NCBI RefSeq assembly: GCF_000332515.2
Contig: NZ_AOGZ02000008.1
Span: 186,001-250,000 of the forward strand
Length of the DNA stretch: 64,000 nt
Reading direction: 5' to 3'
Source: Leptospira wolbachii serovar Codice str. CDC
GTDB taxonomy: Bacteria > Spirochaetota > Leptospiria > Leptospirales > Leptospiraceae
Part shown: positions 53,594 to 64,000 of the stretch, piece by piece
Layout: every line of letters starts with the position of its first letter
Position numbering within the stretch: position 1 is the first letter of the stretch
Program-made: the position numbers and the translations under genes
Notes under the pieces: model-generated
Seen by the model: only the letters and a program-made list of their open reading frames with translations
Told to the model about the DNA's origin: nothing
Databases searched by the model: none

Positions 53594-54571
53594 TTGTCTC
53601 CAAAGAATTTATTAAAAGGTTTTAAAAGACCCAAAAAAATCGAATTCACTACCGATGTGAATACACCAAACTATGGTAAGTTTGTTGCAGAACCTTTCGA
53701 AAGAGGAATTGGCACAACGATCGGTAACTCCCTTCGTCGTACGCTTATGTCCTCCATCGAAGGTGCGGCAATTTCCGCGATTCGAATTGAAGGAGTCTCT
53801 CACGAGTTTTCTTATATCGAAGGTGTAGCTGAAGACGTTACTCGTATCATTCTTAACTTAAAACAAGTTCGAATCAAATACGAGCCAGAAGATAAAGAAG
53901 CAAGTAAAGTAATCCACCTAGAATTAAAAGGTGCTGGTTACTTTCGTGCAGCGGATCTCGCTGTTGATTCTTCTATTGAAATCATGAATCCAGACCTTCA
54001 TATAGCAACTCTCAATGAGGATGCGAATTTGATTATGGATTTGGAAATCCAAAGAGGACGTGGATACGTTCCTGCTGAGGACAAAAAGAAAGATATCGAG
54101 GTTTTGGGAACAATTCCAATCGATTCTATCTTTTCACCAATCCAAAAAGTATTGTTTGAAGTATCAGAAACTCGTGTTGCACAACGTTCTGATTATGAAA
54201 AACTTACTATGGAAGTTTGGACTGACGGCTCTGTTTCTCCAGAAGATGCAGTGGCACAAGCAGCAAAAATTCTAAAAGACCATTTAACTGTATTCATCAA
54301 CTTTGAAGAAGAAATTGAAGAAGAAGAAGAAGAATTGGATGAAGCTGACGAAAAACTAAAAGCAGCTTTATCTAAACATGTAGAAGAATTGGAACTTTCG
54401 GTTCGCTCTACAAACGTTCTTCGCAGCTTGGAAATTGACTTCATTGGTGAACTCGTTAAAAGATCAGAAGACGAAATGACTAAATCAAAACATTTCAGCG
54501 AACAAAGTTTACAAGAGTTGAAAGCAAAACTTTCCTCAATGGGACTTTCGTTCGGTATGAGAGATTTTTAA
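53594..54571 (+). CDS. rpoA: DNA-directed RNA polymerase subunit alpha
   Basis: A 325-residue alpha subunit with a TTG start; GAAGAAGGA lies upstream. The N-terminal dimerisation domain has [17 protein letters not shown]. An acidic linker ([16 protein letters not shown]) joins it to the C-terminal domain, where [20 protein letters not shown] and GLSFGMRDF match the alphaCTD with its UP-element arginine. The linker is more acidic than in E. coli. Confidence 0.98.
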   Translation: MSPKNLLKGFKRPKKIEFTTDVNTPNYGKFVAEPFERGIGTTIGNSLRRTLMSSIEGAAISAIRIEGVSHEFSYIEGVAEDVTRIILNLKQVRIKYEPEDKEASKVIHLELKGAGYFRAADLAVDSSIEIMNPDLHIATLNEDANLIMDLEIQRGRGYVPAEDKKKDIEVLGTIPIDSIFSPIQKVLFEVSETRVAQRSDYEKLTMEVWTDGSVSPEDAVAQAAKILKDHLTVFINFEEEIEEEEEELDEADEKLKAALSKHVEELELSVRSTNVLRSLEIDFIGELVKRSEDEMTKSKHFSEQSLQELKAKLSSMGLSFGMRDF

Positions 54572-54572
54572 G

Positions 54573-55088
54573 ATGAACAAACGTAATAAAGTTAAACAAC
54601 TCAACAGATCCGCAGATCATAGAAAAGCTATGATCCAAAATATGGTAATCTCTCTTCTTCGTCATGAAAGGATTGAATCTTCCGTTGCAAAATTGAAAGT
54701 GGCTCGTTCTTATGCGGAACGAATCATCACTAGAGCAAAACGCAACCTAGATGCCAACCTTGCCAATCTTGATGAACAAAAGAAAAATGCAGCGATCTTG
54801 CACAATACACGATACCTTTATAGCCATTTAGGTGACCAAGAAATCGTAACTAAACTTTTGAAAGACCTTGCTAACCGTTACGCTGAAAGAGTAGGTGGAT
54901 ACACAAGAATCATTCGTTTGGTAAACCGTCCTTCTGACAACACGGCAATGGGAATTTTGGAACTTGTGGATCGCAAAACTCAAGATGAGTTAAAAGCAGA
55001 AACAAAAGCAAAACGCGAAGAAAAGAAACCTGCTAAAAAAGAAGAAAAACCAAAAAAAGCAAAAAAAGAAAAAGCAGCTACTAAGTAG
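54573..55088 (+). CDS. rplQ: 50S ribosomal protein L17
   Basis: A 171-residue L17. The core ([19 protein letters not shown]; then [33 protein letters not shown]) is normal. A tail of about 40 Lys/Glu/Ala-rich residues extends it past the usual 120-130. It starts one base after rpoA and ends the block, followed by a terminator. Confidence 0.97.
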   Translation: MNKRNKVKQLNRSADHRKAMIQNMVISLLRHERIESSVAKLKVARSYAERIITRAKRNLDANLANLDEQKKNAAILHNTRYLYSHLGDQEIVTKLLKDLANRYAERVGGYTRIIRLVNRPSDNTAMGILELVDRKTQDELKAETKAKREEKKPAKKEEKPKKAKKEKAATK

Positions 55089-55116
55089 AACTTTTTCCGA
55101 TTTGACTTTCGAAGAG

Positions 55117-55146
55117 AAGCCTGCTCAACCGAGTGGGCTTTTTTTT
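55117..55146 (+). terminator. Rho-independent terminator after rplQ
   Basis: AAGCCTGCTC (55117-55126) pairs fully with GAGTGGGCTT (55131-55140), 10 bp with two G-T pairs and an AACC loop, followed by a T-run. It closes the ribosomal block. Confidence 0.88.
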
Positions 55147-55191
55147 ATTGCATTCGTTTGAATATCCGTTAGGATTCTACATTCCAAACGA

Positions 55192-57012
55192 ATGACTCCC
55201 ATCCTTTCTACATCCGATTCTATTTGGCATACTGCCTTTAGTTCAAGTCCCATTGGGATGGCTCTTACCGATATGGAAACTGGTCTTTATGTCGATGCCA
55301 ATGATGTATATTGTGCTTGGCTTGGTCGGACTCGGGAAGAGGTCATTGGTAAGTCCACCCTCGATTTAGGAATCTATTCTAATGCGAACGACCGGGAAGC
55401 TATTTTAGTTGGTTTAAAAAGAGATGGTTTTGTCCTTAATTTGGAAGTCCCTCTGATTACTAAACTTGGCGCTACCGTAACGATTTTATTCAGCGGTAGA
55501 ATTGTTGAAAATGGAAAATACCTTCTCTCCGCTGGGCAGAACATCACTGCATTAAAAGAAAAGGAATACCTTGCTGCTGTTTTGCAAAATGAACTTGTAA
55601 TCAGTAAAGAATTATTTGAAAGTGTTTTCCGTTTGAATCCAGCGGCTGTTAGTCTCTCGAATGCGGAAACCGCCGTGTATGATGATGTCAACGAGGCCTA
55701 TTGCCGTCTCATTGGGTATTCAAGGGAAGAAATCATCGGACGTGCTTCTTATGATCTAAATATATGGATTACCAAATTTGATCGCGAACGTTTGATGGCA
55801 GAGCTTCTCAAAAAAGGTTGGAGTACGGGTATGGAAGCAAGCATTCGTACGAAGTCTGGAGAGATTCGTCATGTGGTATCTGGGAATACCATTTTGCAAA
55901 CCAAAGGCCGGCCAACTCTTCTTGCCATTCTCATTGATGTAACAGAATCCAAACAAAATAAAGAGGCTCTAGAATTTGCTGTAAAAGAAAGAACAAAAGA
56001 ACTCAATCGGATCCTGGAAGATTTACAAAAGGCTCAAGACCAATTGATCCTTTCCGAGAAAATGGCCACCTTGGGACAGTTAGTCGCTGGTGTTGCTCAC
56101 GAGATCAATAATCCACTTGCAGCCATTGCTGCATTTAGTGAACAGATATACAATCGAATGGGAAATTTTGGCACTCGTTTGTTCCAAATTAAGGAATGTT
56201 TTTCTAAATATTCGGATAAAGAGATTAATGAGATTATTTCCTGGGTCATCGAATTATTTACAATCAAACCGAAGTCTTATAACTTTGCAGAATCACGAAA
56301 GGCAAAAAAAACTTTAGAAAGCATTTTCATTAATTTGCAGATTGAATCAGCGTACGATTTAGCTGATAGAATTGTGGATCTCGGTGTTTCCGATTTCATT
56401 CTCGAAAATGAAGATTTTTTACCGCATTTCAAATCATCACCTCTTCTGGAATTAGTTTTATCAGAGTTGAATACTTTGCGTAGTATCGAATCTATTCGAT
56501 TGGCAGTTGAGAGGACTTCTAAAATTGTTTATAGTCTAAAAAACTATGGGAGGATCGACCGCAACGAAGCAAAATCAGAAATCAATTTGGTAGATACGAT
56601 TGAAACGGTGCTTACTCTATATCATAGTAAAATGAAATCTGGAGTGGAGTGCATTCGCGTGTACAATGCGAATCCTATTATTATGGGTTATCCAGATGAA
56701 CTGATACAAATTTGGACAAACCTCATTTACAATGCCTTACAAGCTATGGCTTTCAAAGGATCCTTAACGATCCAAGTGGATGAGTTGGAAAGAGAAGTTG
56801 TGGTTCGAGTGAAGGACAACGGATCGGGAATCCCAATTGGTATTCAAAAAAGAATTTTTGAGCCTTTTTATTCAACGAAGGAAAAAGGGGAGGGAACGGG
56901 GCTTGGTCTTGGGATCGTGAAACAGTCTGTGGAAGAAAGGCACCGTGGCCGGATCCAATTCCAATCGGAACCTGGCAACACGGAGTTTCAAGTGACCCTT
57001 CCTAAAATCTAG
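55192..57012 (+). CDS. PAS-PAS sensor histidine kinase with enlarged DHp region
   Basis: A 606-residue soluble kinase. PAS domains lie at about 10-125 (GMALTDMETGLYVDAND) and 135-265 (AAVSLSNAETAVYDDVNEAY), then a coiled coil (KERTKELNRI). The phosphoacceptor is His303 in VAHEINNPLAAI. The ATPase domain has NLIYNALQAM (N-box), DNGSGIP, FEPFYSTKEKG and GTGLGLGIV. Between His303 and the second DHp helix (ERTSKIVYSLKNYGR, from 440) lie about 135 residues, some 75-80 more than usual. No membrane segments and no adjacent response regulator. It converges on the next gene with an 11-base overlap. Confidence 0.92.
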   Translation: MTPILSTSDSIWHTAFSSSPIGMALTDMETGLYVDANDVYCAWLGRTREEVIGKSTLDLGIYSNANDREAILVGLKRDGFVLNLEVPLITKLGATVTILFSGRIVENGKYLLSAGQNITALKEKEYLAAVLQNELVISKELFESVFRLNPAAVSLSNAETAVYDDVNEAYCRLIGYSREEIIGRASYDLNIWITKFDRERLMAELLKKGWSTGMEASIRTKSGEIRHVVSGNTILQTKGRPTLLAILIDVTESKQNKEALEFAVKERTKELNRILEDLQKAQDQLILSEKMATLGQLVAGVAHEINNPLAAIAAFSEQIYNRMGNFGTRLFQIKECFSKYSDKEINEIISWVIELFTIKPKSYNFAESRKAKKTLESIFINLQIESAYDLADRIVDLGVSDFILENEDFLPHFKSSPLLELVLSELNTLRSIESIRLAVERTSKIVYSLKNYGRIDRNEAKSEINLVDTIETVLTLYHSKMKSGVECIRVYNANPIIMGYPDELIQIWTNLIYNALQAMAFKGSLTIQVDELEREVVVRVKDNGSGIPIGIQKRIFEPFYSTKEKGEGTGLGLGIVKQSVEERHRGRIQFQSEPGNTEFQVTLPKI

Positions 57013-59020
57013 CCAATTGCATTTGCAATTTTTCCGCAATCAAATCAAAGTCCTCGTTTTGGATCACAGTTCGGTAAGCTGCTGTTACAATGGGATGCCT
57101 TTTTTCATCTAGTTGGATTAGGTTGGGTAGTACTTTTAGCCCATAAAAGCCATTGGTGATCTTTTCTGGTCTTGTGCCGTAAGCCAAATCATACCCGTAC
57201 TTTCTATCTCTAGTATCTGATCCGAAACATGCCAACATAAAGTCTGTCATTCCTGAAAGGCCATTGAATGTAGTTGGATCCCCACCAAGTAAAACTCCGA
57301 TAGATACCATTTCATTGAAAAAGCGATTACTCAAATGGAAAAGTGTATTATCCACATTTCCACCTAACTCTCGTTTGAAATAGCCTTCTACAAGTCCCAT
57401 AGCAAGGGCATAGACTGTTTTTAAGGCTCCACCGAGTTGAACTCCTTTTGTGTCCCTCGAATTGATAGCGGTTCTTGTGAAAATATAGTTATTGGTGAGA
57501 AGTTCTTTCAGTTTAGGTATGAGAGAGTCTTCGAAAGCTGAGATTTCAAATCCAGAAATTTTACGTTCCATAATTTGGTCGGGGTAACAGGCACCAGAAA
57601 CGACTGCGAGACGATCTCGTTCAATCAGTAACAATTCATGAAGGTCTTCCAAAATAAGACCCTTTTTAGAACCAGTAAATCCTTTGATTACGTTGACCAT
57701 GGGGGATTTATTTTTCTGAAGGTATGTTCTAATTTTTGAGTAGATGTTATCGAATTCCCAGGGATTAGTTCCTTGGATGAATAGGGTTGCTGATTCTAAA
57801 ACTTCCGGTTTGTCCGAAAATTCGATGTTTGGTGGTAATTTGTAAATAGGATAATGGACCACATCGCGCTTTTCTTCATTACTTTGTTTTACCATTTCTG
57901 AATCGGGGCTGTAGATAGTGACTTTTACATTTTTATTTGCCATCACACAAGCGAAAGCCACGGACATATTGGATGAGCCAATGATGACCACATGTTCGTC
58001 TGGTTTTTTCGGAAACGAAATGAGTTGGTTTGTTTCTCTCACGTCTCCTTTGTAGAGGTTACGATAGGTTCCATGTTTGTGTTTGTTTAAATTACTTCCA
58101 ACAAGGAGAGCCAGGTTATCGATTATGAACTGTTTTTTGTCTCCAGTGCCCGGAAAGGAAATTTGTTCAATGTGAGTTGGAAATGTTAACATTTCCTTTT
58201 TTGTGAGTTCCCCAACAAGGACTGGTTTTCCTATCACGAGTTTCCCGACGGCTTGGTTAAAAAGTAAACCTTCTATCGGGAGAATTTTTTCCGTTCCTTC
58301 TAACGAGATGGGTAAAATGACTTTATTGGCAACATAATGGTACACTGTGTCCACAAAAGGCATAAGCCTACCGTCACGAGAGCGAGTTCCTTCTGGAAAG
58401 ATGGAAATGACCTTTCCATCTGACTGTAATTTCTGCGAATTGCGGAAAGCTCGCATATTGATTTTGGTCATCACGTCGGATAAAGACGGATTGTCGGCCA
58501 TATCCTTTTTGGAACAAACAAGAAGGGTTCCAAACATGTAGAGGCCGAGCCGTGTGAAGTCCGGTTCGAATGCTAGCCGTCCTGCTATAAAGACAAGGGA
58601 TTCTGCAATTTTTTTTCCTTCCGGGCCTGCATTGTACAATAGTGTAAAGATAGCTGGTGCATCCAAATGGCTCAAATGATTGGAAATGAGAGTGACTGGA
58701 TACTTGCCGATGACTCCATCTAACAGTTTTAGGTTCTCTGTTCCTTCCACTTTGAATTTCTTCATAATGGGATCCAGGAACTTCAGCATAAAGTCGCGAG
58801 GTTGGGTGCGGATGTCCGTATACACGCCGATTTCTTCCAGACGTTCTGGTTCTTGAAAGATATCCATGACCTTAGGTTTCGGTGTGCTTTGCGAGAGAAC
58901 TAAAAACTCTTCTAAAATGGACTTTGCTTCTGATTCGGTGAGACCCGATTTTACAAATAGGTGAATGTTCTCAAAAAATTCTTTATGCCAGCGACCCAAA
59001 GTGGCTTCTTTTTCTGTCAT
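57002..59020 (-). CDS. Fused 1-acylglycerol-3-phosphate acyltransferase / glycerol-3-phosphate dehydrogenase
   Basis: A 672-residue two-domain protein. Residues about 90-300 are a PlsC-type acyltransferase with His115-x4-Asp120 (NHLSHLD) and FPEGTR at 208-213. Residues about 342-672 are GpsA-like: a Rossmann start VVIIGSSNMSVAFA, VIKGFTG (Lys446), VSGACYPDQ, QLGGALKTVYALAMG (Lys534), and DTRDRKYG for substrate binding. The nucleotide loop GSSNMS is degenerate compared with the usual G-x-G-x-x-G. The product would link glycerol-3-phosphate formation to its acylation. No frameshift separates the domains, so the fusion is real at sequence level. Confidence 0.9.
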   Translation of the reverse strand: MTEKEATLGRWHKEFFENIHLFVKSGLTESEAKSILEEFLVLSQSTPKPKVMDIFQEPERLEEIGVYTDIRTQPRDFMLKFLDPIMKKFKVEGTENLKLLDGVIGKYPVTLISNHLSHLDAPAIFTLLYNAGPEGKKIAESLVFIAGRLAFEPDFTRLGLYMFGTLLVCSKKDMADNPSLSDVMTKINMRAFRNSQKLQSDGKVISIFPEGTRSRDGRLMPFVDTVYHYVANKVILPISLEGTEKILPIEGLLFNQAVGKLVIGKPVLVGELTKKEMLTFPTHIEQISFPGTGDKKQFIIDNLALLVGSNLNKHKHGTYRNLYKGDVRETNQLISFPKKPDEHVVIIGSSNMSVAFACVMANKNVKVTIYSPDSEMVKQSNEEKRDVVHYPIYKLPPNIEFSDKPEVLESATLFIQGTNPWEFDNIYSKIRTYLQKNKSPMVNVIKGFTGSKKGLILEDLHELLLIERDRLAVVSGACYPDQIMERKISGFEISAFEDSLIPKLKELLTNNYIFTRTAINSRDTKGVQLGGALKTVYALAMGLVEGYFKRELGGNVDNTLFHLSNRFFNEMVSIGVLLGGDPTTFNGLSGMTDFMLACFGSDTRDRKYGYDLAYGTRPEKITNGFYGLKVLPNLIQLDEKRHPIVTAAYRTVIQNEDFDLIAEKLQMQLARF

Positions 59021-59142
59021 GTATGCCTCTAAACCGACATTAAATTACTGAAAACTTTCGATTTGTCTATTCGATTTTTACAATTGATTGCGTAAATCCA
59101 GGATTTCTCTAAACTGACTTCTTGGGTGATCGAGATCCCGGT

Positions 59143-61450
<2,308 letters not shown>

Positions 61451-61489
61451 AAAAAACGAGGAGCTTTGAATCTTTTTTTTAAGTAGTTG

Positions 61490-61517
61490 TTGACCGAGAA
61501 AGGTCGTTCGATATTCT
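61490..61517 (+). promoter_or_regulatory. Candidate sigma-70 promoter for tRNA-Lys/Glu
   Basis: TTGACC (61490-61495), a 16-base spacer and TATTCT (61512-61517), placing the start about 6 bases before tRNA-Lys. Confidence 0.55.
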
Positions 61518-61528
61518 TGGCTACAGAA

Positions 61529-61602
<74 letters not shown>

Positions 61603-61643
61603 CATAAGAGTTTCTACAACTCTCAAAAACGTTCTTCTAAAAC

Positions 61644-61715
61644 GGTGCCATCGTCTAATGGTTAGGACACAAGGTTTTCATCCTTGCAATCGGGGTTCAA
61701 TTCCCCGTGGCACTA
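61644..61715 (+). tRNA. tRNA-Glu (TTC)
   Basis: A full cloverleaf: acceptor GGTGCCA/TGGCACT (first pair G-T), anticodon stem CAAGG/CCTTG around TTTTCAT (anticodon TTC at 61677-61679), and T-arm CGGGG/CCCCG with TTCAATT. The discriminator is A, and CCA is encoded at 61716-61718. Its 3' half is overlapped on the other strand by the end of a protein gene. Confidence 0.97.
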
Positions 61716-62574
61716 CCAAACAAACTTCCTTCAAATAACATTTCTCACAAATTCCTTTCTGATACTCCGCTTTGCATTTTTCTATGATCCCCACTCTTGT
61801 TAGGTAAAAGTCGTATAACAAAGGATCGTCGGGTTTGATTTTCATAAAAAAATCTTTAATGAGATAAGCCTCTTTAGATCCAAAGCTTTTGCGGTTGGTG
61901 ATACCTAATATCTGAATTAACTTTTGGATATGAACGTCCAAAGGGAAGGGAATTTGATTAGGCCTAATCTTTTGATAGATTCCAAAATCAGGATAAGAGG
62001 ATCGCACCATCCAACGTAAAAATAAGGAAAGGCGTTTTTTGGGAGACTTCGAACTCGACTTACCAATTAAGAATTGGAGGCCATAAGTGAGCGGTTTCTT
62101 TCCCAATGTGATTTGAAGTTCTCCTTCCCAATACCTTTGGAACTCTTGGATAGAACTTTCTTCCCAAAACTGATTCTCCTTATCTAAGAACTTAGGTTCC
62201 CAAAGAGGAGATTGTTTCTTTGATTCGGAAATGACCCTGGCCAATGTTTGAAAGAACACTTGGTTGTCTTTTTTTGTTTGGAACCGATACACTCTGAGGC
62301 CTTGGAGAAGGGTTTGGAACTCGGGACCAGATTTGTGGAGAGTCTGAAAGGGAGAAGGGCCGAGAAGGGCAAACAAAGGTTTTAAAAACCCTTGGATACT
62401 TTTGACATTCCCATAAGCATAAAAACAAGAAATCAACGAGACCACTTCGATATCCAAAGGATCTTTGTATTGTTTCGGAAAACAGATCGGATCTGTATCC
62501 AGATAGGTAAGGTTTTGGTATTTATTTTTAAGATCTTCTAACTTAGAATGTAGTAGCTCAAAATCAATCGACAT
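61678..62574 (-). CDS. DUF2400/TIGR02757-type protein
   Basis: A 298-residue protein of the conserved DUF2400 family. The start matches the family: YLDTDPICFPKQY and DIEVVSLISCFYAYGN, with PLDVHIQKLIQILG and DPLLYDFYLTRVGI later. A C-terminal Cys-x8-Cys-x2-Cys-x5-Cys cluster resembles the iron-sulfur loop of endonuclease III-type glycosylases. Biochemical function is unknown. The last dozen residues (VVPRGIEPRLQG) are encoded by the antisense of tRNA-Glu; the TGA stop is the complement of bases 61678-61680, touching the tRNA anticodon. Its ATG overlaps the upstream lyase gene by 11 bases. Confidence 0.82.
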   Translation of the reverse strand: MSIDFELLHSKLEDLKNKYQNLTYLDTDPICFPKQYKDPLDIEVVSLISCFYAYGNVKSIQGFLKPLFALLGPSPFQTLHKSGPEFQTLLQGLRVYRFQTKKDNQVFFQTLARVISESKKQSPLWEPKFLDKENQFWEESSIQEFQRYWEGELQITLGKKPLTYGLQFLIGKSSSKSPKKRLSLFLRWMVRSSYPDFGIYQKIRPNQIPFPLDVHIQKLIQILGITNRKSFGSKEAYLIKDFFMKIKPDDPLLYDFYLTRVGIIEKCKAEYQKGICEKCYLKEVCLVVPRGIEPRLQG

Positions 62575-63463
62575 TCTTCATCGCAACGTAAGTTCTTGAG
62601 GTAAGTTTTCTTCCAATCCTTTCTTCCATAAATTGGCTTGCCTTGATGAGAGAATCCAATCGGATTCCGGTATCATATCCTTCTTTATGAAGAAAATAGA
62701 CCAAATCTTCGGTGGCCACATTTCCTGCGGCTCCTTTGGCATAAGGGCAACCACCGAGGCCTCCCGCTGAACTATCAAAACTACGGATCCCCATACTCAG
62801 CGCTTGTTTTATATTGGCGACTGCCATTCCATAGGTATCGTGAAAGTGACCCGCAAGGTAAGATGTTGGAATTTTTTTTAATAGAACTTCTAATAGCGAT
62901 TCAACTTCCATAGGAACTGCCACCCCAATCGTTTCTCCAAGAGAGATTTCATAAGCTCCGGCATCTAATAAACGTTCGGCGATCTCTAGGGTTTGTTCTG
63001 GTTTGATTTTTCCTTCGTAGGGACAGGCTATTACTGTAGAGATATACCCTCTCACCTTGATTCCATCCGACTTCGCCTCAGTAAAGATCGGTTTAAAAAA
63101 ATCTAAACTCTCCTGAATCGTCATATTGATATTTTTTTTGGTAAAGGTCTCTGAAGTGGCAGTGAAAACAGCAACTTCAGAAAAACCTGCCTCTTTGGCC
63201 CCTTCGTAACCTTTGGCATTGGGAGTCAGGCAAGAAAATTGGACTTGGTTTTGGAACTTGGGGAGAACAAGGGCTGCAAGTTCTGTGGCATCACCCATTT
63301 GAGGAATTCTATCTTTGCGCACAAAGGAAGTGAGTTCAATATTTTTGCTTCCGCTTTCTACTAGACGAGATACGAATTCGAATTTATCCTGAGTGGAGAG
63401 AATGGTTTTTTCGTTTTGTAATCCATCCCTTGGTCCCACTTCTGTGATTTTAATTTGTTCCAA
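62564..63463 (-). CDS. mvaB: Hydroxymethylglutaryl-CoA lyase-family protein
   Basis: A 299-residue TIM-barrel lyase that splits HMG-CoA into acetoacetate and acetyl-CoA in leucine or ketone-body metabolism. The start ITEVGPRDGLQNEK has the catalytic Arg and metal Asp. AGHFHDTYGMAVANI gives the metal histidines. GGLGGCPYAKGAAGNVATED carries the catalytic Cys. The start is TTG at 63463 with AAGGAG about 9 bases upstream; no nearby ATG is in frame. Related isopropylmalate/homocitrate synthases lack the GGCPYA segment, so the lyase call is firm. Confidence 0.93.
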   Translation of the reverse strand: MEQIKITEVGPRDGLQNEKTILSTQDKFEFVSRLVESGSKNIELTSFVRKDRIPQMGDATELAALVLPKFQNQVQFSCLTPNAKGYEGAKEAGFSEVAVFTATSETFTKKNINMTIQESLDFFKPIFTEAKSDGIKVRGYISTVIACPYEGKIKPEQTLEIAERLLDAGAYEISLGETIGVAVPMEVESLLEVLLKKIPTSYLAGHFHDTYGMAVANIKQALSMGIRSFDSSAGGLGGCPYAKGAAGNVATEDLVYFLHKEGYDTGIRLDSLIKASQFMEERIGRKLTSRTYVAMKNVD

Positions 63464-63534
63464 TGCCCAAATCTCCTTCTCATTAGACTCACCTTGGGAA
63501 ATGAGAAACGCAATGATTTTATGGAGTAAGACCT

Positions 63535-64000
63535 ATGTTTACTCTTAAAAATATTTCAGTGCATATTGCAGGTCGTTCCTTATTACGAAATATCAACTTG
63601 ATCGCAAAACCAAAAGAAATTACGGGCCTCATTGGAAAATCGGGCTCTGGAAAATCAACTTTGTTTCGTTTGGCTCTTGGGCTTCTTAAGAAAGCGGATG
63701 GGTATGAATGGGATGGCTCAATCTCCTGGAATGGAGAAAATCTTTCTTCAAGACAAAACCCAAAACTCCAACCGGTATTCCAAGATCCTTTTGCTAGTTT
63801 TTCTCCCTTTGGTACGATGCGAGAATTATTACTCGAACCGGCCCGCATCAAAAATCAATTTTTCTTAAAGAATGAAACTAAATCCAAAGAATGGGAGCGA
63901 ATTGAATCTTTTTGTATAAGGTTTGATCTCCCCAGAGAATTGTTAAATAAAACAAAACAAGAGTTAAGTGGTGGGCAATTGCAAAGATTTGCTATCCTTC
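63535..64000 (+). CDS. ABC transporter ATP-binding protein, Opp/Dpp/Nik type (3' end outside window)
   Basis: The first 155 codons of an ABC ATPase; the frame is open to the window edge. Walker A is GKSGSGKST, the Q-loop QDPFASFSP, and the signature LSGGQLQR. Q-loop DPF-S-SP is typical of peptide/nickel importers (OppD/F, DppD/F, NikD/E). GGAG lies 8 bases before the ATG. It diverges from the lyase gene over a 71-base gap. Walker B and the rest are beyond the window, so the subfamily is provisional. Confidence 0.88.
   Translation, partial: MFTLKNISVHIAGRSLLRNINLIAKPKEITGLIGKSGSGKSTLFRLALGLLKKADGYEWDGSISWNGENLSSRQNPKLQPVFQDPFASFSPFGTMRELLLEPARIKNQFFLKNETKSKEWERIESFCIRFDLPRELLNKTKQELSGGQLQRFAIL

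Noticed and set aside
59122..59142. TTG 59122 as the start of hisZ
   Set aside because: No better ribosome site than the ATG at 59143 and the seven extra residues have no family support; kept as a possible alternative only.
61678..61715. Reading the peptide VPRGIEPRLQG as a protein motif or domain
   Set aside because: It is the translation of the antisense of a tRNA gene, a recurring artefact, and carries no information about function.
63519..63851. A 110-codon minus-strand frame near the right edge
   Set aside because: It lies wholly antisense to the ABC ATPase, whose Walker A, Q-loop and LSGGQ motifs are clear.

Overview
The window looks like chromosomal DNA of a spirochaete of the genus Leptospira. 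Seen directly: low-GC DNA, a single fused ribosomal/RNA-polymerase block with adk (not map) after secY, and an RpoB whose rifampicin pocket carries Asn where E. coli has Ser531, as is known for spirochaetes. Inferred from the general gene repertoire: Leptospira rather than Treponema or Borrelia, perhaps a saprophytic species. I cannot name the species. I see no IS element, prophage, CRISPR array or replication origin.

Region 1 (1-18534) is a cell-surface polysaccharide/glycosylation cluster, visibly more AT-rich than the rest. It holds two GT4 glycosyltransferases, a GT2 enzyme, UDP-galactopyranose mutase (glf), another GT2, two DPM1-like GT2 enzymes around an O-antigen ligase/polymerase-like membrane protein, and then several large polytopic membrane proteins. 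Three of these (8371, 9900, 17038) are paralogues sharing motifs in the first extracytoplasmic loop and near the end of the membrane domain. Two further GtrB/ArnC-like GT2 paralogues (14927-15919 minus, 16040-17038 plus) are divergent. The likely logic is that DPM1/GtrB-type enzymes load sugars on polyprenyl phosphate and GT-C-like proteins use them across the membrane. A minus-strand pair (11518-13418) includes what looks like the remnant of a truncated gene.

Region 2 (18546-25165) holds an App1-like HAD phosphatase, a UbiD-family decarboxylase, hldD (heptose epimerase), a cysteine-free ArsR regulator, an SDR oxidoreductase and a solo GHKL-ATPase-like protein.

Region 3 (25166-55146) is the information-processing block: tRNA-Thr, tRNA-Trp, secE, nusG, rplK-A-J-L, rpoB-C, rpsL-G, a divergent EF-G-like GTPase in the slot normally held by fusA, tuf, then S10-spc-alpha genes to rplQ. 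Hairpins after rplL, rpoC, rpsG and rplQ divide it into transcription segments. infA, rpmJ and the true starts of nusG, rpsJ, rpsN and rpmD were read by hand; infA appears to start at CTG.

Region 4 (55192-64000) holds a PAS histidine kinase with an enlarged dimerisation region, a fused acyltransferase/glycerol-3-phosphate dehydrogenase, hisZ, purA, tRNA-Lys, tRNA-Glu, a DUF2400-type protein whose 3' end lies antisense inside tRNA-Glu, an HMG-CoA-lyase-family enzyme and the start of an Opp/Dpp-type ABC ATPase gene cut by the window edge.
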